From: Aquimarina sp. TRL1
Lineage (GTDB): Bacteria > Bacteroidota > Bacteroidia > Flavobacteriales > Flavobacteriaceae
DNA: 64,000 nucleotides
Assembly: GCF_013365535.1 (NCBI RefSeq)
Contig: NZ_CP053590.1
Span: forward strand, 672,501-736,500
Direction of reading: 5' to 3'
The translations under genes were made by a program, and so were the position numbers. Under the pieces are notes generated by a model. That model saw nothing but the letters and a program-made list of their open reading frames with translations, did not search any database and was not told the DNA's origin. The first letter of the stretch is position 1. Each line of letters starts with the position of its first letter. Positions 36,898 through 45,774 of the stretch are shown here, piece after piece.

Positions 36898-37068
36898 ATG
36901 ATAAAAAAACTTTCTCTTCACACAAATAGAAATAATGGATTTTACTGGAAAGATACACTTCCGGAAGATTACTACTTTCCAAAACCTTTATGCTACGATA
37001 ATATTCGTATAAATCCCCGCGCCAAAGTATGGCATATACATGATCCCGACAGGGAACTATCCGATTAA
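36898..37068 (+). CDS. Possible 56-residue protein or gene remnant
   Basis: A frame starting MIKKLSLHTNRNNGFYWKDT encodes 56 residues and ends ...KVWHIHDPDRELSD. Aromatic and charged composition looks protein-like. It follows the frameshifted gene at 51 bases and precedes a terminator at 37141-37175, so both lie in one transcript. It may be a separate small gene or the remnant of a larger one. There is no homology that I recognise. Confidence 0.35.
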   Translation: MIKKLSLHTNRNNGFYWKDTLPEDYYFPKPLCYDNIRINPRAKVWHIHDPDRELSD

Positions 37069-37140
37069 AGAATTCTTATTAGGTCATAATTCGTAATCTG
37101 ATGCACTTTGTTTAAGTTTATCTTGGATTTGTCGTAGTTC

Positions 37141-37175
37141 AAGAAGACCTTTCGGAAAAGAAAGGTCTTCTTTTT
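37141..37175 (+). terminator. Rho-independent terminator
   Basis: AAGAAGACCTTTC, a six-base loop and its complement GAAAGGTCTTCTT form a 13-bp stem followed by TTT. It ends the small-gene unit and precedes the acetyltransferase gene by about 45 bases. Confidence 0.92.
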
Positions 37176-37221
37176 AAAAAAATTGTAGAATTCATCGTAT
37201 TTTACAGACTTATTATATTAC

Positions 37222-37662
37222 ATGGAGATTTCATATAGAAAAGCGACAGAAGCAGATATTGATTTTTTACTGAACCTCAGAAAAGAAACAATGGTTCCTC
37301 ATTTAGAAAATCAACACCTCTTCTTATCAGAAGAACAGCATCTGAATCGGATACGTTTTCATTTTGAAGTTGCCTATATCATTCTCTTTAAAACAGGTCC
37401 GATAGGGCTTGTAAAATATTGTGAAACTAAAAAAGAAATACAACTCCTCCAGCTACAAATAACCCCTGATCTTCAAGGAAAAGGTATTGGAAGAAAAGTA
37501 CTATCTTTTTTAAAACAACAATCGGCACAGAAGAAAAAACAAATAAAACTGACGGTACTTAAGTCAAACCCTGCCCAAGCGTTATATCAACGATTCGGTT
37601 TTCGAATTACAGGGGAAGATGCCAATGAATTTCATATGGAACTTCCTGTACAGGTTGAATAA
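37222..37662 (+). CDS. GNAT family N-acetyltransferase
   Basis: The 146-residue protein fits the single-domain GNAT fold. It starts MEISYRKATEADIDFLLNLR and has the acetyl-CoA-binding motif A LQLQITPDLQGKGIGRKVLS (Q/R-x-x-G-x-G/A at QGKGIG). It ends in a YQRFGFRI motif B. It would acetylate an amine or an amino acid. Substrate is unknown. It is a single-gene unit between terminators. Confidence 0.92.
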   Translation: MEISYRKATEADIDFLLNLRKETMVPHLENQHLFLSEEQHLNRIRFHFEVAYIILFKTGPIGLVKYCETKKEIQLLQLQITPDLQGKGIGRKVLSFLKQQSAQKKKQIKLTVLKSNPAQALYQRFGFRITGEDANEFHMELPVQVE

Positions 37663-37700
37663 CATTGTACTTTGTAGTTGAACACAAACTTTACAAAAAA

Positions 37701-37730
37701 GAAAAAGGCTGTTTTCACACAACCTTTTTC
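37701..37730. terminator. Stem-loop between convergent genes
   Basis: GAAAAAGG and CCTTTTTC enclose an imperfect inner stem (TGT/ACA). A- and T-rich flanks allow termination in both directions, between the acetyltransferase (plus) and the DUF4249 gene (minus). Confidence 0.6.
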
Positions 37731-37796
37731 TGGCGGCAGGCTTGATTTCTAGACCCTTAAATCTCCCCTGCCATAATAAACAACCATTTATTGTAA

Positions 37797-38636
37797 TCAG
37801 AGCGAACCTTCTATAGAACTCACACTGGAAATTCCGAAATATCCCAAGGCTGCTTTGTTTGTTTCTACGTTAATAATATTACCGATCAGATGTGCTGGTG
37901 GGGAAGAAAATAACCTTCCGGGATCTCCGGAGTCATCATCATCATCATCTCCTTCGTCGATCTGATCTTCTCTCTGCAAAAGGGCATTTAAGTGAAACTG
38001 ATAGGTCTGAAAATTGATATTATACACCGTCACGGTCACATAATTCCCTGTATCATCATCATCTTCTACAAATGCCTGGTCATTCCCATCGAATAACTTA
38101 TCATTGGCTACCAAATATTCGTCCGATATAAATTGACCATTATTCGAATAAGAAAAATGCACTAAATAGAAATTAATATCATCCGCAGGATCTTTAAACA
38201 CCACTCTGGTTAATCCATTTTTTCTGGTTACCTCTTTTAATTCTACCGGAGGTTTTAATCTTTCTTCTGCTGATCTGTAGTTGGTTCCGTCTGCTAGTTC
38301 AACTTCTACCCAATACATATTATTTAATACCGGAGACAAGGTTTCCAGACTGGTATACGTACCATTAGTCGCTGTAAAGTTATTGGTCAGTAAAGAAACC
38401 ACCCCGCTTTGATCTTTTTGATATAGTGATACTGTTGCATCATTTACAGGATCTATGGTTTCTACATCTACAGGAACTGTTCGCTGGATATGTACATTCA
38501 CATTTCCGGTCTGATTAAGCAATACCCCGGAAATAAACACTTGTGGTTCATGTGCAAAATCTATCTCTATTTCTTTGGTACATCCTACGAGTATTAGTAA
38601 CAAAAAAACTGCTATAAGTTTATATAATGACTTCAT
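37797..38636 (-). CDS. DUF4249 lipoprotein of the TonB receptor unit
   Basis: The 279-residue protein has a lipoprotein signal (MKSLYKLIAVFLLLILVGCT, Cys 19) and the DUF4249 pattern. It starts KEIEIDFAHEPQVFISGVLL and includes a YWVEVELADGTNYRSAEE block and a poly-Asp loop. The poly-Asp stretch (residues about 227-236) may be a calcium-binding or surface loop. Such proteins commonly follow STN-type TonB receptors and are surface lipoproteins that may help capture the substrate. The gap to the receptor gene is six bases. Confidence 0.9.
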   Translation of the reverse strand: MKSLYKLIAVFLLLILVGCTKEIEIDFAHEPQVFISGVLLNQTGNVNVHIQRTVPVDVETIDPVNDATVSLYQKDQSGVVSLLTNNFTATNGTYTSLETLSPVLNNMYWVEVELADGTNYRSAEERLKPPVELKEVTRKNGLTRVVFKDPADDINFYLVHFSYSNNGQFISDEYLVANDKLFDGNDQAFVEDDDDTGNYVTVTVYNINFQTYQFHLNALLQREDQIDEGDDDDDDSGDPGRLFSSPPAHLIGNIINVETNKAALGYFGISSVSSIEGSL

Positions 38637-38642
38637 CGTTTC

Positions 38643-41375
38643 TTAAAATTTAAAATTATACGTAACAAATGGAATAGGTGCTCCTATTAATGAGAATCTA
38701 AACGTTTTTAAGTTATTGTTCTTAAATGTAGAATACTCTGAAAATGCGTTTTTATTAGCATATACATTATACACCCCGAATGACCAGCTGCTTTTCCATC
38801 TTTTATCGGTATGCTTCGGAGCATAGGTAAATGAAATATCCAGTCTGTGGGTATCTGATATTCTAAAAGCATTACGGCTCGAATATGTCAGATAAGGAGT
38901 TCCATTATGCACTAGCCTTCCTGTCGGTCTGGTAGTAGGTCTTCCGGTTTGATAGGTAAAAAATGTTCCTAACGTCCATTTTTCTCCTAATTTGTAATTT
39001 GCTGTCATATTCAGCATATGTGGTTTATCGTAATTAGATGGGTAAAACTTTCCATCATTAATATTTTCAGACGCAAATTCACTCTTTGTTTTTCTTCTGG
39101 TTTCTGAGTATGTATAATTAAGGTTCCCTGTTAACTTCCCTCTATTTTTATACACTCCGAACTCGGTTCCGAAAGAATATCCTTCTCCCGTAAGCAGTTG
39201 GGTCTCTAAATTTTCATTCAAAAACAGATCTGCTCCGTTTTTATACTCTACAATATTGTTAAAATCTTTATAATACCCTTCTACAGAAAAATTGTACACC
39301 CGGTCGCGTGTGTCATATGCATACCCTGCTGATACCTGATTTACTTCTAAGGGTTTTATAAAAGGTCCGGAAGGTTTCCAAATATCAAATGGTAGAGCGG
39401 CACTGGTATTAGAGATTAAATGTACATATTGAAACATTCGGTTATACCCTACTTTTACCGCTGCATTGTCTTTTATATCCCATTTCAAGGAAAGTCTGGG
39501 TTCCCATCCTGAAAAATCCTCTATAATTTCTCCTTTTTTATAGGTTGTCACTCCTGTAATGGTGGTAGCTGATTTTGGAAAATCAGGATCATAACTTGCT
39601 ACATCATAAGGTCCTAAATTCCCAAACCAGGAATAACGAATTCCCGCATTAAGAGAAAATACGCCCCATTTTCTTTCATACTCGGCATATGGAGCAATTT
39701 CCAGTCCTTTTTCTTTTTGAAAACTAATCTCATTCAATCCATCTTCATCTACCTCCACCTTTGCTGGAGTAAATTGATATAATGTCCCATTAACTCCAAA
39801 TCTGATTTGTGTATCTACATTTTGAAAAAAAGTAAAATCAGGTTTAAAAATCCAATTCTCTACAGAAGATGTCCACTTAAATGCTCCTGTACTTCCTGCA
39901 CCTCCCCCTGCTTCATTATCAGAATCCAGGCTATAATCATATCGACTGTAAATTCCTGAAACATTCATGAATAACTTATTAGAAAAAATATGATTCCATC
40001 GCAATGTTGCTGTAGCATTTTTCCATTGAAAATCGATATCTTGCGACTGCTCTTCTACAGTTCCATCTTCATTCTTTTCTTCATCGAATTTTAACTTCAT
40101 CACATCTGCTCCAAAATATCCGGAAGCAAATAGTTTATTATTCTCATTTATATCCCAGGATATCTTAGTATTCAGATCATAGAAATACACCTTACTATTC
40201 TTGATATCATCTCCCATCAAAGGAAAAAACAAATCAAAATAAGAACGTCTTCCTGACACTAAAAAGCTCAGCTTTTCTTTTTTTATAGGACCTTCGAGAG
40301 TCAATCTGGAAAATAGTAATCCCAGTCCTCCTTCTCCTTTGAATTTCTTATTACTTCCTTCTTTTTGACGTATCGCTAATACAGAAGATGCTCTTCCTCC
40401 ATACCGCGAAGGAATTCCCCCTTTATAAAGCTTTATATCTTTGATAGCATCTGTATTAAACACAGAGAACAATCCCCATACATGAGAAGAACTATACACA
40501 GGTGCTTCATCTAACAGAATTAAATTCTGATCGATATTTCCTCCCCTAACATTAAAACCAGTAGCTCCTTCTCCAACGGTACTTACTCCCGGCTGTGTTA
40601 GAATCGCCCGGGTTACATCTGCCTCTCCTAATAAAGCCGGAATTTTCTTGATTTCTCTCGCCTTTAGTGTTGACACTCCTGAATGTATAGTAGCTACCTG
40701 ACTCTTACTAGGGATTTCGGGGGATGTAATAACCACCTCATCTAATGCATTAGAAGCTATTTTTAAATCTACATTCATTTTTTTGTCTTCAGTCAGGTCG
40801 ACATTTACTTCGTAATTTTCATAACCTATATATGAAAACTGAATTTTGTATTGTCCCTCGGGTAATGTCAGAGAATAAAAGCCATATTCATTAGACACTG
40901 TTCCTTTATTCTGACCTACAACAAGGATTGTTGCTCCTAGCAAGGTTTCTCCTGTATCTGCTTCTCGTACTTCTCCACTAATGGTAAAATTACCATTGCT
41001 GGTTGGATCTTTTTTACCTGATAAGATCACATGTTTTTTTCGTATGGAATACTGTATACTCGTATCCCTGAATAATTGCTTTAATGCTTCTGATAAATAT
41101 TCATTGTCTACATTGATATTATAGGTTTCGTTTTCGTCTATCTCATCATTATTATAGACAAAACTATAGGTTGTTTGTTCTTCTATTTTCTCTAATATAC
41201 TGTGCAATTGCACATTGGATAATTCTAAGGATATTTTATCTTGTGAAAATGTATTTATCGCCATGAGTTGAAGGCAACCCAGCAAATAAATAGATAATGA
41301 TAGCTTCATTAATAATGCGCGTTTTTTTCCAGAACTTTTGGCATAGAAAAGCCCTATGAAATGTTTTATTTTCAT
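38643..41375 (-). CDS. STN-type TonB-dependent receptor
   Basis: The 910-residue outer-membrane protein has a signal peptide near residues 24-45. An STN (secretin/TonB short N-terminal) domain lies at about 47-110 (KISLELSNVQLHSILEKIEE). A carboxypeptidase-like regulatory domain at about 130-215 is followed by a plug with GATGFNVRGGNIDQNLILLD. The barrel ends in FVTYNFKF. The STN domain is the part that signals to FecR, which matches the anti-sigma factor gene 90 bases upstream. It would import a ligand that also induces the unit. The substrate cannot be read. The DUF4249 lipoprotein is its partner. Confidence 0.93.
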   Translation of the reverse strand: MKIKHFIGLFYAKSSGKKRALLMKLSLSIYLLGCLQLMAINTFSQDKISLELSNVQLHSILEKIEEQTTYSFVYNNDEIDENETYNINVDNEYLSEALKQLFRDTSIQYSIRKKHVILSGKKDPTSNGNFTISGEVREADTGETLLGATILVVGQNKGTVSNEYGFYSLTLPEGQYKIQFSYIGYENYEVNVDLTEDKKMNVDLKIASNALDEVVITSPEIPSKSQVATIHSGVSTLKAREIKKIPALLGEADVTRAILTQPGVSTVGEGATGFNVRGGNIDQNLILLDEAPVYSSSHVWGLFSVFNTDAIKDIKLYKGGIPSRYGGRASSVLAIRQKEGSNKKFKGEGGLGLLFSRLTLEGPIKKEKLSFLVSGRRSYFDLFFPLMGDDIKNSKVYFYDLNTKISWDINENNKLFASGYFGADVMKLKFDEEKNEDGTVEEQSQDIDFQWKNATATLRWNHIFSNKLFMNVSGIYSRYDYSLDSDNEAGGGAGSTGAFKWTSSVENWIFKPDFTFFQNVDTQIRFGVNGTLYQFTPAKVEVDEDGLNEISFQKEKGLEIAPYAEYERKWGVFSLNAGIRYSWFGNLGPYDVASYDPDFPKSATTITGVTTYKKGEIIEDFSGWEPRLSLKWDIKDNAAVKVGYNRMFQYVHLISNTSAALPFDIWKPSGPFIKPLEVNQVSAGYAYDTRDRVYNFSVEGYYKDFNNIVEYKNGADLFLNENLETQLLTGEGYSFGTEFGVYKNRGKLTGNLNYTYSETRRKTKSEFASENINDGKFYPSNYDKPHMLNMTANYKLGEKWTLGTFFTYQTGRPTTRPTGRLVHNGTPYLTYSSRNAFRISDTHRLDISFTYAPKHTDKRWKSSWSFGVYNVYANKNAFSEYSTFKNNNLKTFRFSLIGAPIPFVTYNFKF

Positions 41376-41465
41376 ACATTTAAAAAGTTGATAATTAATA
41401 CTGATCTCGTGATGAGTTTGTTATTGACTTTCTGTGTGGAGGAATGGCGGTTTCTCCACACTCTT

Positions 41466-42431
41466 TTATTTTATAACATACTCTTTTTCAGACATTGACT
41501 GATATTCAAACGGTTTTATAAGTTGCAATGTTTCTAATATTTCCTGGATAGGTGTATTCTCTTCAAAGGTTCCCGTAAAATTAGAATTGGATACTTGTTC
41601 ATTTTCAAAGTTGATTTTAATATTATACTGAATACTTAGGTCCGTTGCGATTTCTCTAAACGATTTATTTTTAAATATAATTTTACCTTCTTTCCAGCCT
41701 ATAATGGTATTGGTTGTTTTTTCTACAGTTTGTTCTATTCTTTTATCTTTTTTATAGAAAGTGACTTTATCTTTCGGATCCATCAGGATCTTTTCTTTAA
41801 AATGTTTATCTGAGCTTACTTCTACTTTACCTGTCAGCAACACCGTTTCTGTATAGGCTTTATTTCCATAGGACTTCACATTAAAACTGGTTCCCAGTGC
41901 TTTTACTCTGATATGATCCGGAGTATCTACTGTAAAGGGAACTTTTTTATTTTTTGCTACTTCAAAAAAAGCTTCTCCTTCTAGATAAATAGCCCTTGGG
42001 TTTTTCTCATCATACGTGATGGTGCTCGAGGCATTTAGCCAAATCAAAGAACCCTCCGGCAGTTTGATTTCTTTTCGTTCTCCATAATTCGTAGTAATAG
42101 TAATCGCATCTGATGATGTGTAAAAAAATGCATACATCCCCGAAAGAACCAAGACGATCAAAACTGCAGCATACTTATAAAGATTTCTTTTTTTGAATGT
42201 CTTTTCTTTGTGCACTTCATCAAAAAACTGCTTTTTTGCCGAAACCACATCCGCGGTAGTAAGTACTGAAGTCTTCTTATATATTCCGGTTATTTCCTGA
42301 AAAAGTTCCTCATCATATGCATTGGATGTTTTCCATGCTTCTACCTGCTGTATTTCTTCTGCTGTTGCATTCCCCGAGACATATGCCCAAAGCATCGCTT
42401 CTGTTACTACATCATATTTCATATTCGACAT
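41466..42431 (-). CDS. FecR-type anti-sigma factor
   Basis: The 321-residue protein has a cytoplasmic N-terminal helical region (anti-sigma domain), one membrane segment (YAAVLIVLVLSGMYAFFYT), and the periplasmic FecR domain (LPEGSLIWLNASSTITYDEK and GEAFFEVAKNKKVPFTV). A DUF4974 domain lies at the C terminus (SNFTGTFEENTPIQEILETL). It would hold the ECF sigma factor at the membrane and release it when the STN receptor binds its ligand. It lies between the sigma gene and the receptor gene, the usual order for this system. Confidence 0.95.
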   Translation of the reverse strand: MSNMKYDVVTEAMLWAYVSGNATAEEIQQVEAWKTSNAYDEELFQEITGIYKKTSVLTTADVVSAKKQFFDEVHKEKTFKKRNLYKYAAVLIVLVLSGMYAFFYTSSDAITITTNYGERKEIKLPEGSLIWLNASSTITYDEKNPRAIYLEGEAFFEVAKNKKVPFTVDTPDHIRVKALGTSFNVKSYGNKAYTETVLLTGKVEVSSDKHFKEKILMDPKDKVTFYKKDKRIEQTVEKTTNTIIGWKEGKIIFKNKSFREIATDLSIQYNIKINFENEQVSNSNFTGTFEENTPIQEILETLQLIKPFEYQSMSEKEYVIK

Positions 42432-42476
42432 TTTATATATATAACGTTTGTCGAATAAGGGTACCCTATATTTTTT

Positions 42477-42980
42477 TTACAAAAATTCTTTAAGTCCCTT
42501 TCTAAAAGTAGTCAAAGCCTTGGAAACATGCTGTTCTACGGACTTTACAGAGATCTCTTTTTTTTCTGCAATTTCTTTATAAGTAAGTCCTTTTTCTCTG
42601 GAAAGCTGAAATATTTCGGCGGTTTTTGCCTGAAGTGAATTATAAATCTCGTGAATTCGACTGTTAATTTCCCACTCATTATCCAATTCTTCTGATAACT
42701 CTTTATTAATGAAGTAAAGATTGGTGTTTTTTTCTCTGGCTTTTGATTTCCTATAAAAGTCGATTATTTTATTTTTCAGTACGATTATCAGGTAGGATTG
42801 AACGGATCGTTTTTCTTTTTGTACACTTTCAAAATTCTGCCATAACTTGATAAAAGTTTCCTGCACAATTTCTTCTGACATATCTTTTTCTCCCAATCGC
42901 TTAAATGCGTAATTGTATAAAGGTGTATAGTGCTGGTCAAATAAGTCCGAAAACTCTTTTTCCTTGTTTCGATATATCAT
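42477..42980 (-). CDS. ECF sigma factor (Bacteroidota expansion family)
   Basis: The 167-residue protein has a sigma70 region 2 at about 8-75 (FSDLFDQHYTPLYNYAFKRL, with IVQETFIKLW). Region 4 lies at about 105-163 (TAEIFQLSREKGLTYKEIAE with EISVKSVEQHVSKAL). No regions 1 or 3 are present. It should direct RNA polymerase to the receptor unit downstream. The order sigma-FecR-receptor-lipoprotein in 37797-42980 is a complete cell-surface signalling unit. Confidence 0.95.
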   Translation of the reverse strand: MIYRNKEKEFSDLFDQHYTPLYNYAFKRLGEKDMSEEIVQETFIKLWQNFESVQKEKRSVQSYLIIVLKNKIIDFYRKSKAREKNTNLYFINKELSEELDNEWEINSRIHEIYNSLQAKTAEIFQLSREKGLTYKEIAEKKEISVKSVEQHVSKALTTFRKGLKEFL

Positions 42981-43131
42981 CTTTGAGTTGGTCTAGCTAA
43001 TTTAATAAGAGCTTAACAAATTAAATGATTTTTCTAAAGAAATGTATAAAACTCACTTCTTATTTTTTTGTTAAGATATTTTGATATAAGACCTTAAACA
43101 GGAAATAAAGTTACAGTTTTGACTGTTATTT

Positions 43132-43755
43132 TTATTTACTTATCGCCAGTTTGATTCCAAAAGAAACAAAAACAACTCCAGAGATTTTATCCAGCCATTT
43201 TTTTATTTTCTGATTTTGTTGAATTTTTTCTGAGAACCTAGCGGAGAAAATCGCCAATAATGTACACCACAAAACTCCGGTAAAGACATAGGTAAAGCCC
43301 AGTATCAAAAAGGAAAGTAAAGGCATTTCGAATTCCGGATTGACAAACTGAGGTAAAAAAGCAATATAAAACAACGCTACTTTAGGGTTTAGCAGGTTCG
43401 TCAATGCTCCTGACAGGTATATTTTTTTATAGCTCTCTTTTTTAGAAACGTGAACTCCTTCCATTTTTTTGTTACTAAAAATCAGCTTACAACCTAGTCC
43501 TATCAGATATATAGCTCCGAGATATTTTACAATATCAAAAGCCAGTTGAGATTCTGCTAATAAGGCAGAGAGTCCAAAAGCAGTTAACAAAGTATGCATG
43601 GCTGACCCGGTACAGATTCCCATGACGGAAATGACACCGCTTTTAGTTCCTCCAGAGAGGCTTTTTCCCAGAATATACATAGTTCCGGCTCCCGGAGTCA
43701 TATTTAATAAAATGCCTGTTGCTACAAAAGCGCCAAAATTCTCTATCCCAAACAT
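43132..43755 (-). CDS. LysE family amino-acid exporter
   Basis: The start is placed at 43755 (MFGIENFGAFVATGILLNMT); ten codons further upstream are also open but not conserved. The 207-residue protein has six hydrophobic segments and the LysE/RhtB family start (TPGAGTMYILGKSLSGGTKSG) with the later block TNLLNPKVALFYIAFLPQFV. Members export lysine, homoserine or homoserine lactone and related compounds. The substrate is unknown here. It lies upstream of a possible DJ-1-type unit and is preceded by a terminator at 43843. Confidence 0.93.
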   Translation of the reverse strand: MFGIENFGAFVATGILLNMTPGAGTMYILGKSLSGGTKSGVISVMGICTGSAMHTLLTAFGLSALLAESQLAFDIVKYLGAIYLIGLGCKLIFSNKKMEGVHVSKKESYKKIYLSGALTNLLNPKVALFYIAFLPQFVNPEFEMPLLSFLILGFTYVFTGVLWCTLLAIFSARFSEKIQQNQKIKKWLDKISGVVFVSFGIKLAISK

Positions 43756-43842
43756 AATTACACAAGTTACAAACTGCTTCCTCAAAAATACGTTTTTATC
43801 TTGTTACCAGACACTTTACAACCTCCTTTTCTTCAGTTAAAA

Positions 43843-43878
43843 CAACAAAACATGAAGAAACCCCTTCATGCTTTGTTG
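43843..43878 (-). terminator. Rho-independent terminator, minus strand
   Basis: CAACAAAACATGAAG and CTTCATGCTTTGTTG form a 15-bp stem with one mismatch and a short loop. On the minus strand the stem is followed by TTTT. It closes the exported DJ-1 gene at 43907-44611. Confidence 0.8.
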
Positions 43879-43906
43879 ATACATACTCGTCTTTGACAGG
43901 TTATTT

Positions 43907-44611
43907 TTATAGCCTGTCTAATAATAGTACTTCTTCTACGTATTTTCTGTGTACTACCGAAGTCATTTTCTCTAATAAATCCAACGAAGATGTATAACTT
44001 ACCAATCCTCCATTAGACGAGAAAAATTTTCCATCTCTTGCTACTGAAATGGTACGATCATCCAAAACCTGCAGCTGAGGATATGCTTTTTGCAACATTT
44101 CGCCTCCGGTCACATATGTAACGATTTCTTTTTGATCTGCAATCCCTGAGGCACCTACTAAGAATGCTCCTGCACAATGACTAGCTATGTACTCTGTCGT
44201 TTGGTTTTGTTCTTGTATGAATGTTATTAATGTGGTGTCTTTTTCCTGCACATCAGGATGATAAGAGCTCGGGATAACCAAGACATTGAGATTCGGGGTT
44301 TCTTCCAGCTTAAAATCGGGAAAAACGACCAGACCTTCTTCACTTTTGTATGCTCTTTGCTCCTTGGCCAGTGTTACAACATTAAACAGCGGGGTTCCTT
44401 CTTTATCCGGTTTCGCAAATACATCAATAGGCGCTATCACTTCATTCGTTAGGAATCCGTCAAAAATAAGGACACCAATAGTGGGTATACCCTGGATCAG
44501 TTGTTTTGTTTTCATGTTTCTTGTTTGATTAATCGATTGTGTATCTTTTTCTTTTTTCGGAGAGCAGCCTATTAGACTGATCATCAAGAAAAATAAGATT
44601 GTTCTTCTCAT
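43907..44611 (-). CDS. Exported DJ-1/PfpI family lipoprotein
   Basis: The start is set at 44611, which gives a lipoprotein signal (MRRTILFFLMISLIGCSPKK, Cys 16); 15 codons upstream are open but not conserved. The 234-residue protein has a DJ-1/PfpI domain at about 43-230. The domain starts IPTIGVLIFDGFLTNEVIAP and has the nucleophile elbow SHCAGAFLVGA, with C146 as the probable active-site Cys. DJ-1 family proteins are usually cytoplasmic, so an envelope-anchored one is notable. It resembles the isonitrile hydratase/ThiJ-type group, but activity is not readable. A Crp-type regulator gene lies upstream on the same strand. Confidence 0.88.
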   Translation of the reverse strand: MRRTILFFLMISLIGCSPKKEKDTQSINQTRNMKTKQLIQGIPTIGVLIFDGFLTNEVIAPIDVFAKPDKEGTPLFNVVTLAKEQRAYKSEEGLVVFPDFKLEETPNLNVLVIPSSYHPDVQEKDTTLITFIQEQNQTTEYIASHCAGAFLVGASGIADQKEIVTYVTGGEMLQKAYPQLQVLDDRTISVARDGKFFSSNGGLVSYTSSLDLLEKMTSVVHRKYVEEVLLLDRL

Positions 44612-44679
44612 AAAACTGTTTTTTGATATCTCAAAACTACTGGAGAAAAAACTCAAAAAAATTAATCAAGATTAAGAAA

Positions 44680-45267
44680 CTACTTATATTTTTTTGCTTT
44701 CATTTTACTTAAAAATTCAGGTGTAAAACCGAGATAAGAAGCTAACATATACTGGGGGACTCTTCGGGCAAATTCAGGATTTGCCGTAACAAACACATCG
44801 TACATTTCTTCTCCGGACATACTAAACATATATTCCATTCTTTTCTGAATTGCCATATAGGTTTTTTCCATTATTTTCCTAAAAAAACGTTCTATTTTAG
44901 GCAATTTAGCACATAATTCTTCTAGTTTTTCTTCATTCAGAACTAAAACCTCTGCATCTTCGATTGCCTGAATATTCATTACAGAAGGGCATTGTGCTAT
45001 CAGACTATTGTAATCCGTAATCCACCAATACTCTAGACCAAAATGCACAATCTGCTCAACCCCTTTAGGATCTAAATAGTATACGCGAAAACATCCTTTT
45101 GTTACAAAATACCTGGAATGACATATTCTTCCTTCCTGAAGAAGATATTCTTTTTTCTTCAATTTTTTAGATGTCAAAAAGGAAGCTACAAGTGTTAGCT
45201 CTTCATCAGAAATTGAGATATATCGCTTGATATATTCTGCCAGGTTCGGATCAATTTCTGTTTTCAT
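44680..45267 (-). CDS. Crp/Fnr-type cyclic-nucleotide-binding protein
   Basis: The 195-residue protein has the cyclic-nucleotide-binding beta-roll at about 15-120. It includes LKKKEYLLQEGRICHSRYFV and ITDYNSLIAQCPSVMNIQAI. The C-terminal segment ends in RVPQYMLASYLGFTPEFLSK, the HTH of a Crp-like family. The phosphate-binding cassette residues for cAMP are not complete, so its ligand is uncertain. Similar genes in Bacteroidota act as local regulators. It is 68 bases upstream of the DJ-1 lipoprotein gene on the same strand. Confidence 0.9.
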   Translation of the reverse strand: MKTEIDPNLAEYIKRYISISDEELTLVASFLTSKKLKKKEYLLQEGRICHSRYFVTKGCFRVYYLDPKGVEQIVHFGLEYWWITDYNSLIAQCPSVMNIQAIEDAEVLVLNEEKLEELCAKLPKIERFFRKIMEKTYMAIQKRMEYMFSMSGEEMYDVFVTANPEFARRVPQYMLASYLGFTPEFLSKMKAKKYK

Positions 45268-45281
45268 TTTAGTACGATATG

Positions 45282-45734
45282 TTACTGTAATTGCCGAAGT
45301 CCTTCGTATACTACAATGCTTACTGCATTTGCTAAATTAAGACTGCGAATATGCTCGCTATACATTGGTATTTTGTATACTTGATCCTGATGTTTCTGAA
45401 CAATTTCTTCTGAAAGTCCTACAGATTCTTTTCCAAAAATCAAAAACATGTCATCTTCAAAAGGGATATCCCAATGAGATTTTTCTCCATGACTAGAAAA
45501 AAAAGCCATCTTTTTATCTTTATTTTTTTCAAAAAATGCTTCTACACTATCATAAACCGTCAATGAAATGTGTTTCCAGTAGTCGAGACCAGCTCGCTTT
45601 AACCTGGAGTCATCAATCTCAAAACCAAAAGGTTTAATCAGATGAAGATGAGCCCCTGAAGCCAGGCTCAATCTTCCTATATTTCCCGTATTTGTTGGTA
45701 TTTCTGGTTCTACAAGAACAATATGATATGGCAT
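45282..45734 (-). CDS. trmL: tRNA (cytidine/uridine-34-2'-O)-methyltransferase TrmL
   Basis: TrmL methylates the 2'-O of the wobble base of tRNA-Leu using SAM. The 150-residue product starts MPYHIVLVEPEIPTNTGNIG, the SPOUT-family signature. It has the knot loops IFGKESVGL and IPMYSEHIRSLNLANAVSIV. The start at 45734 is preferred because the family begins here; seven codons upstream are also open. It lies 15 bases upstream of the Crp-like gene and overlaps no neighbour. Confidence 0.96.
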   Translation of the reverse strand: MPYHIVLVEPEIPTNTGNIGRLSLASGAHLHLIKPFGFEIDDSRLKRAGLDYWKHISLTVYDSVEAFFEKNKDKKMAFFSSHGEKSHWDIPFEDDMFLIFGKESVGLSEEIVQKHQDQVYKIPMYSEHIRSLNLANAVSIVVYEGLRQLQ

Positions 45735-45774
45735 AATAACACTTTTGGAAGGCAAGATACTAGTAAATTTTATT

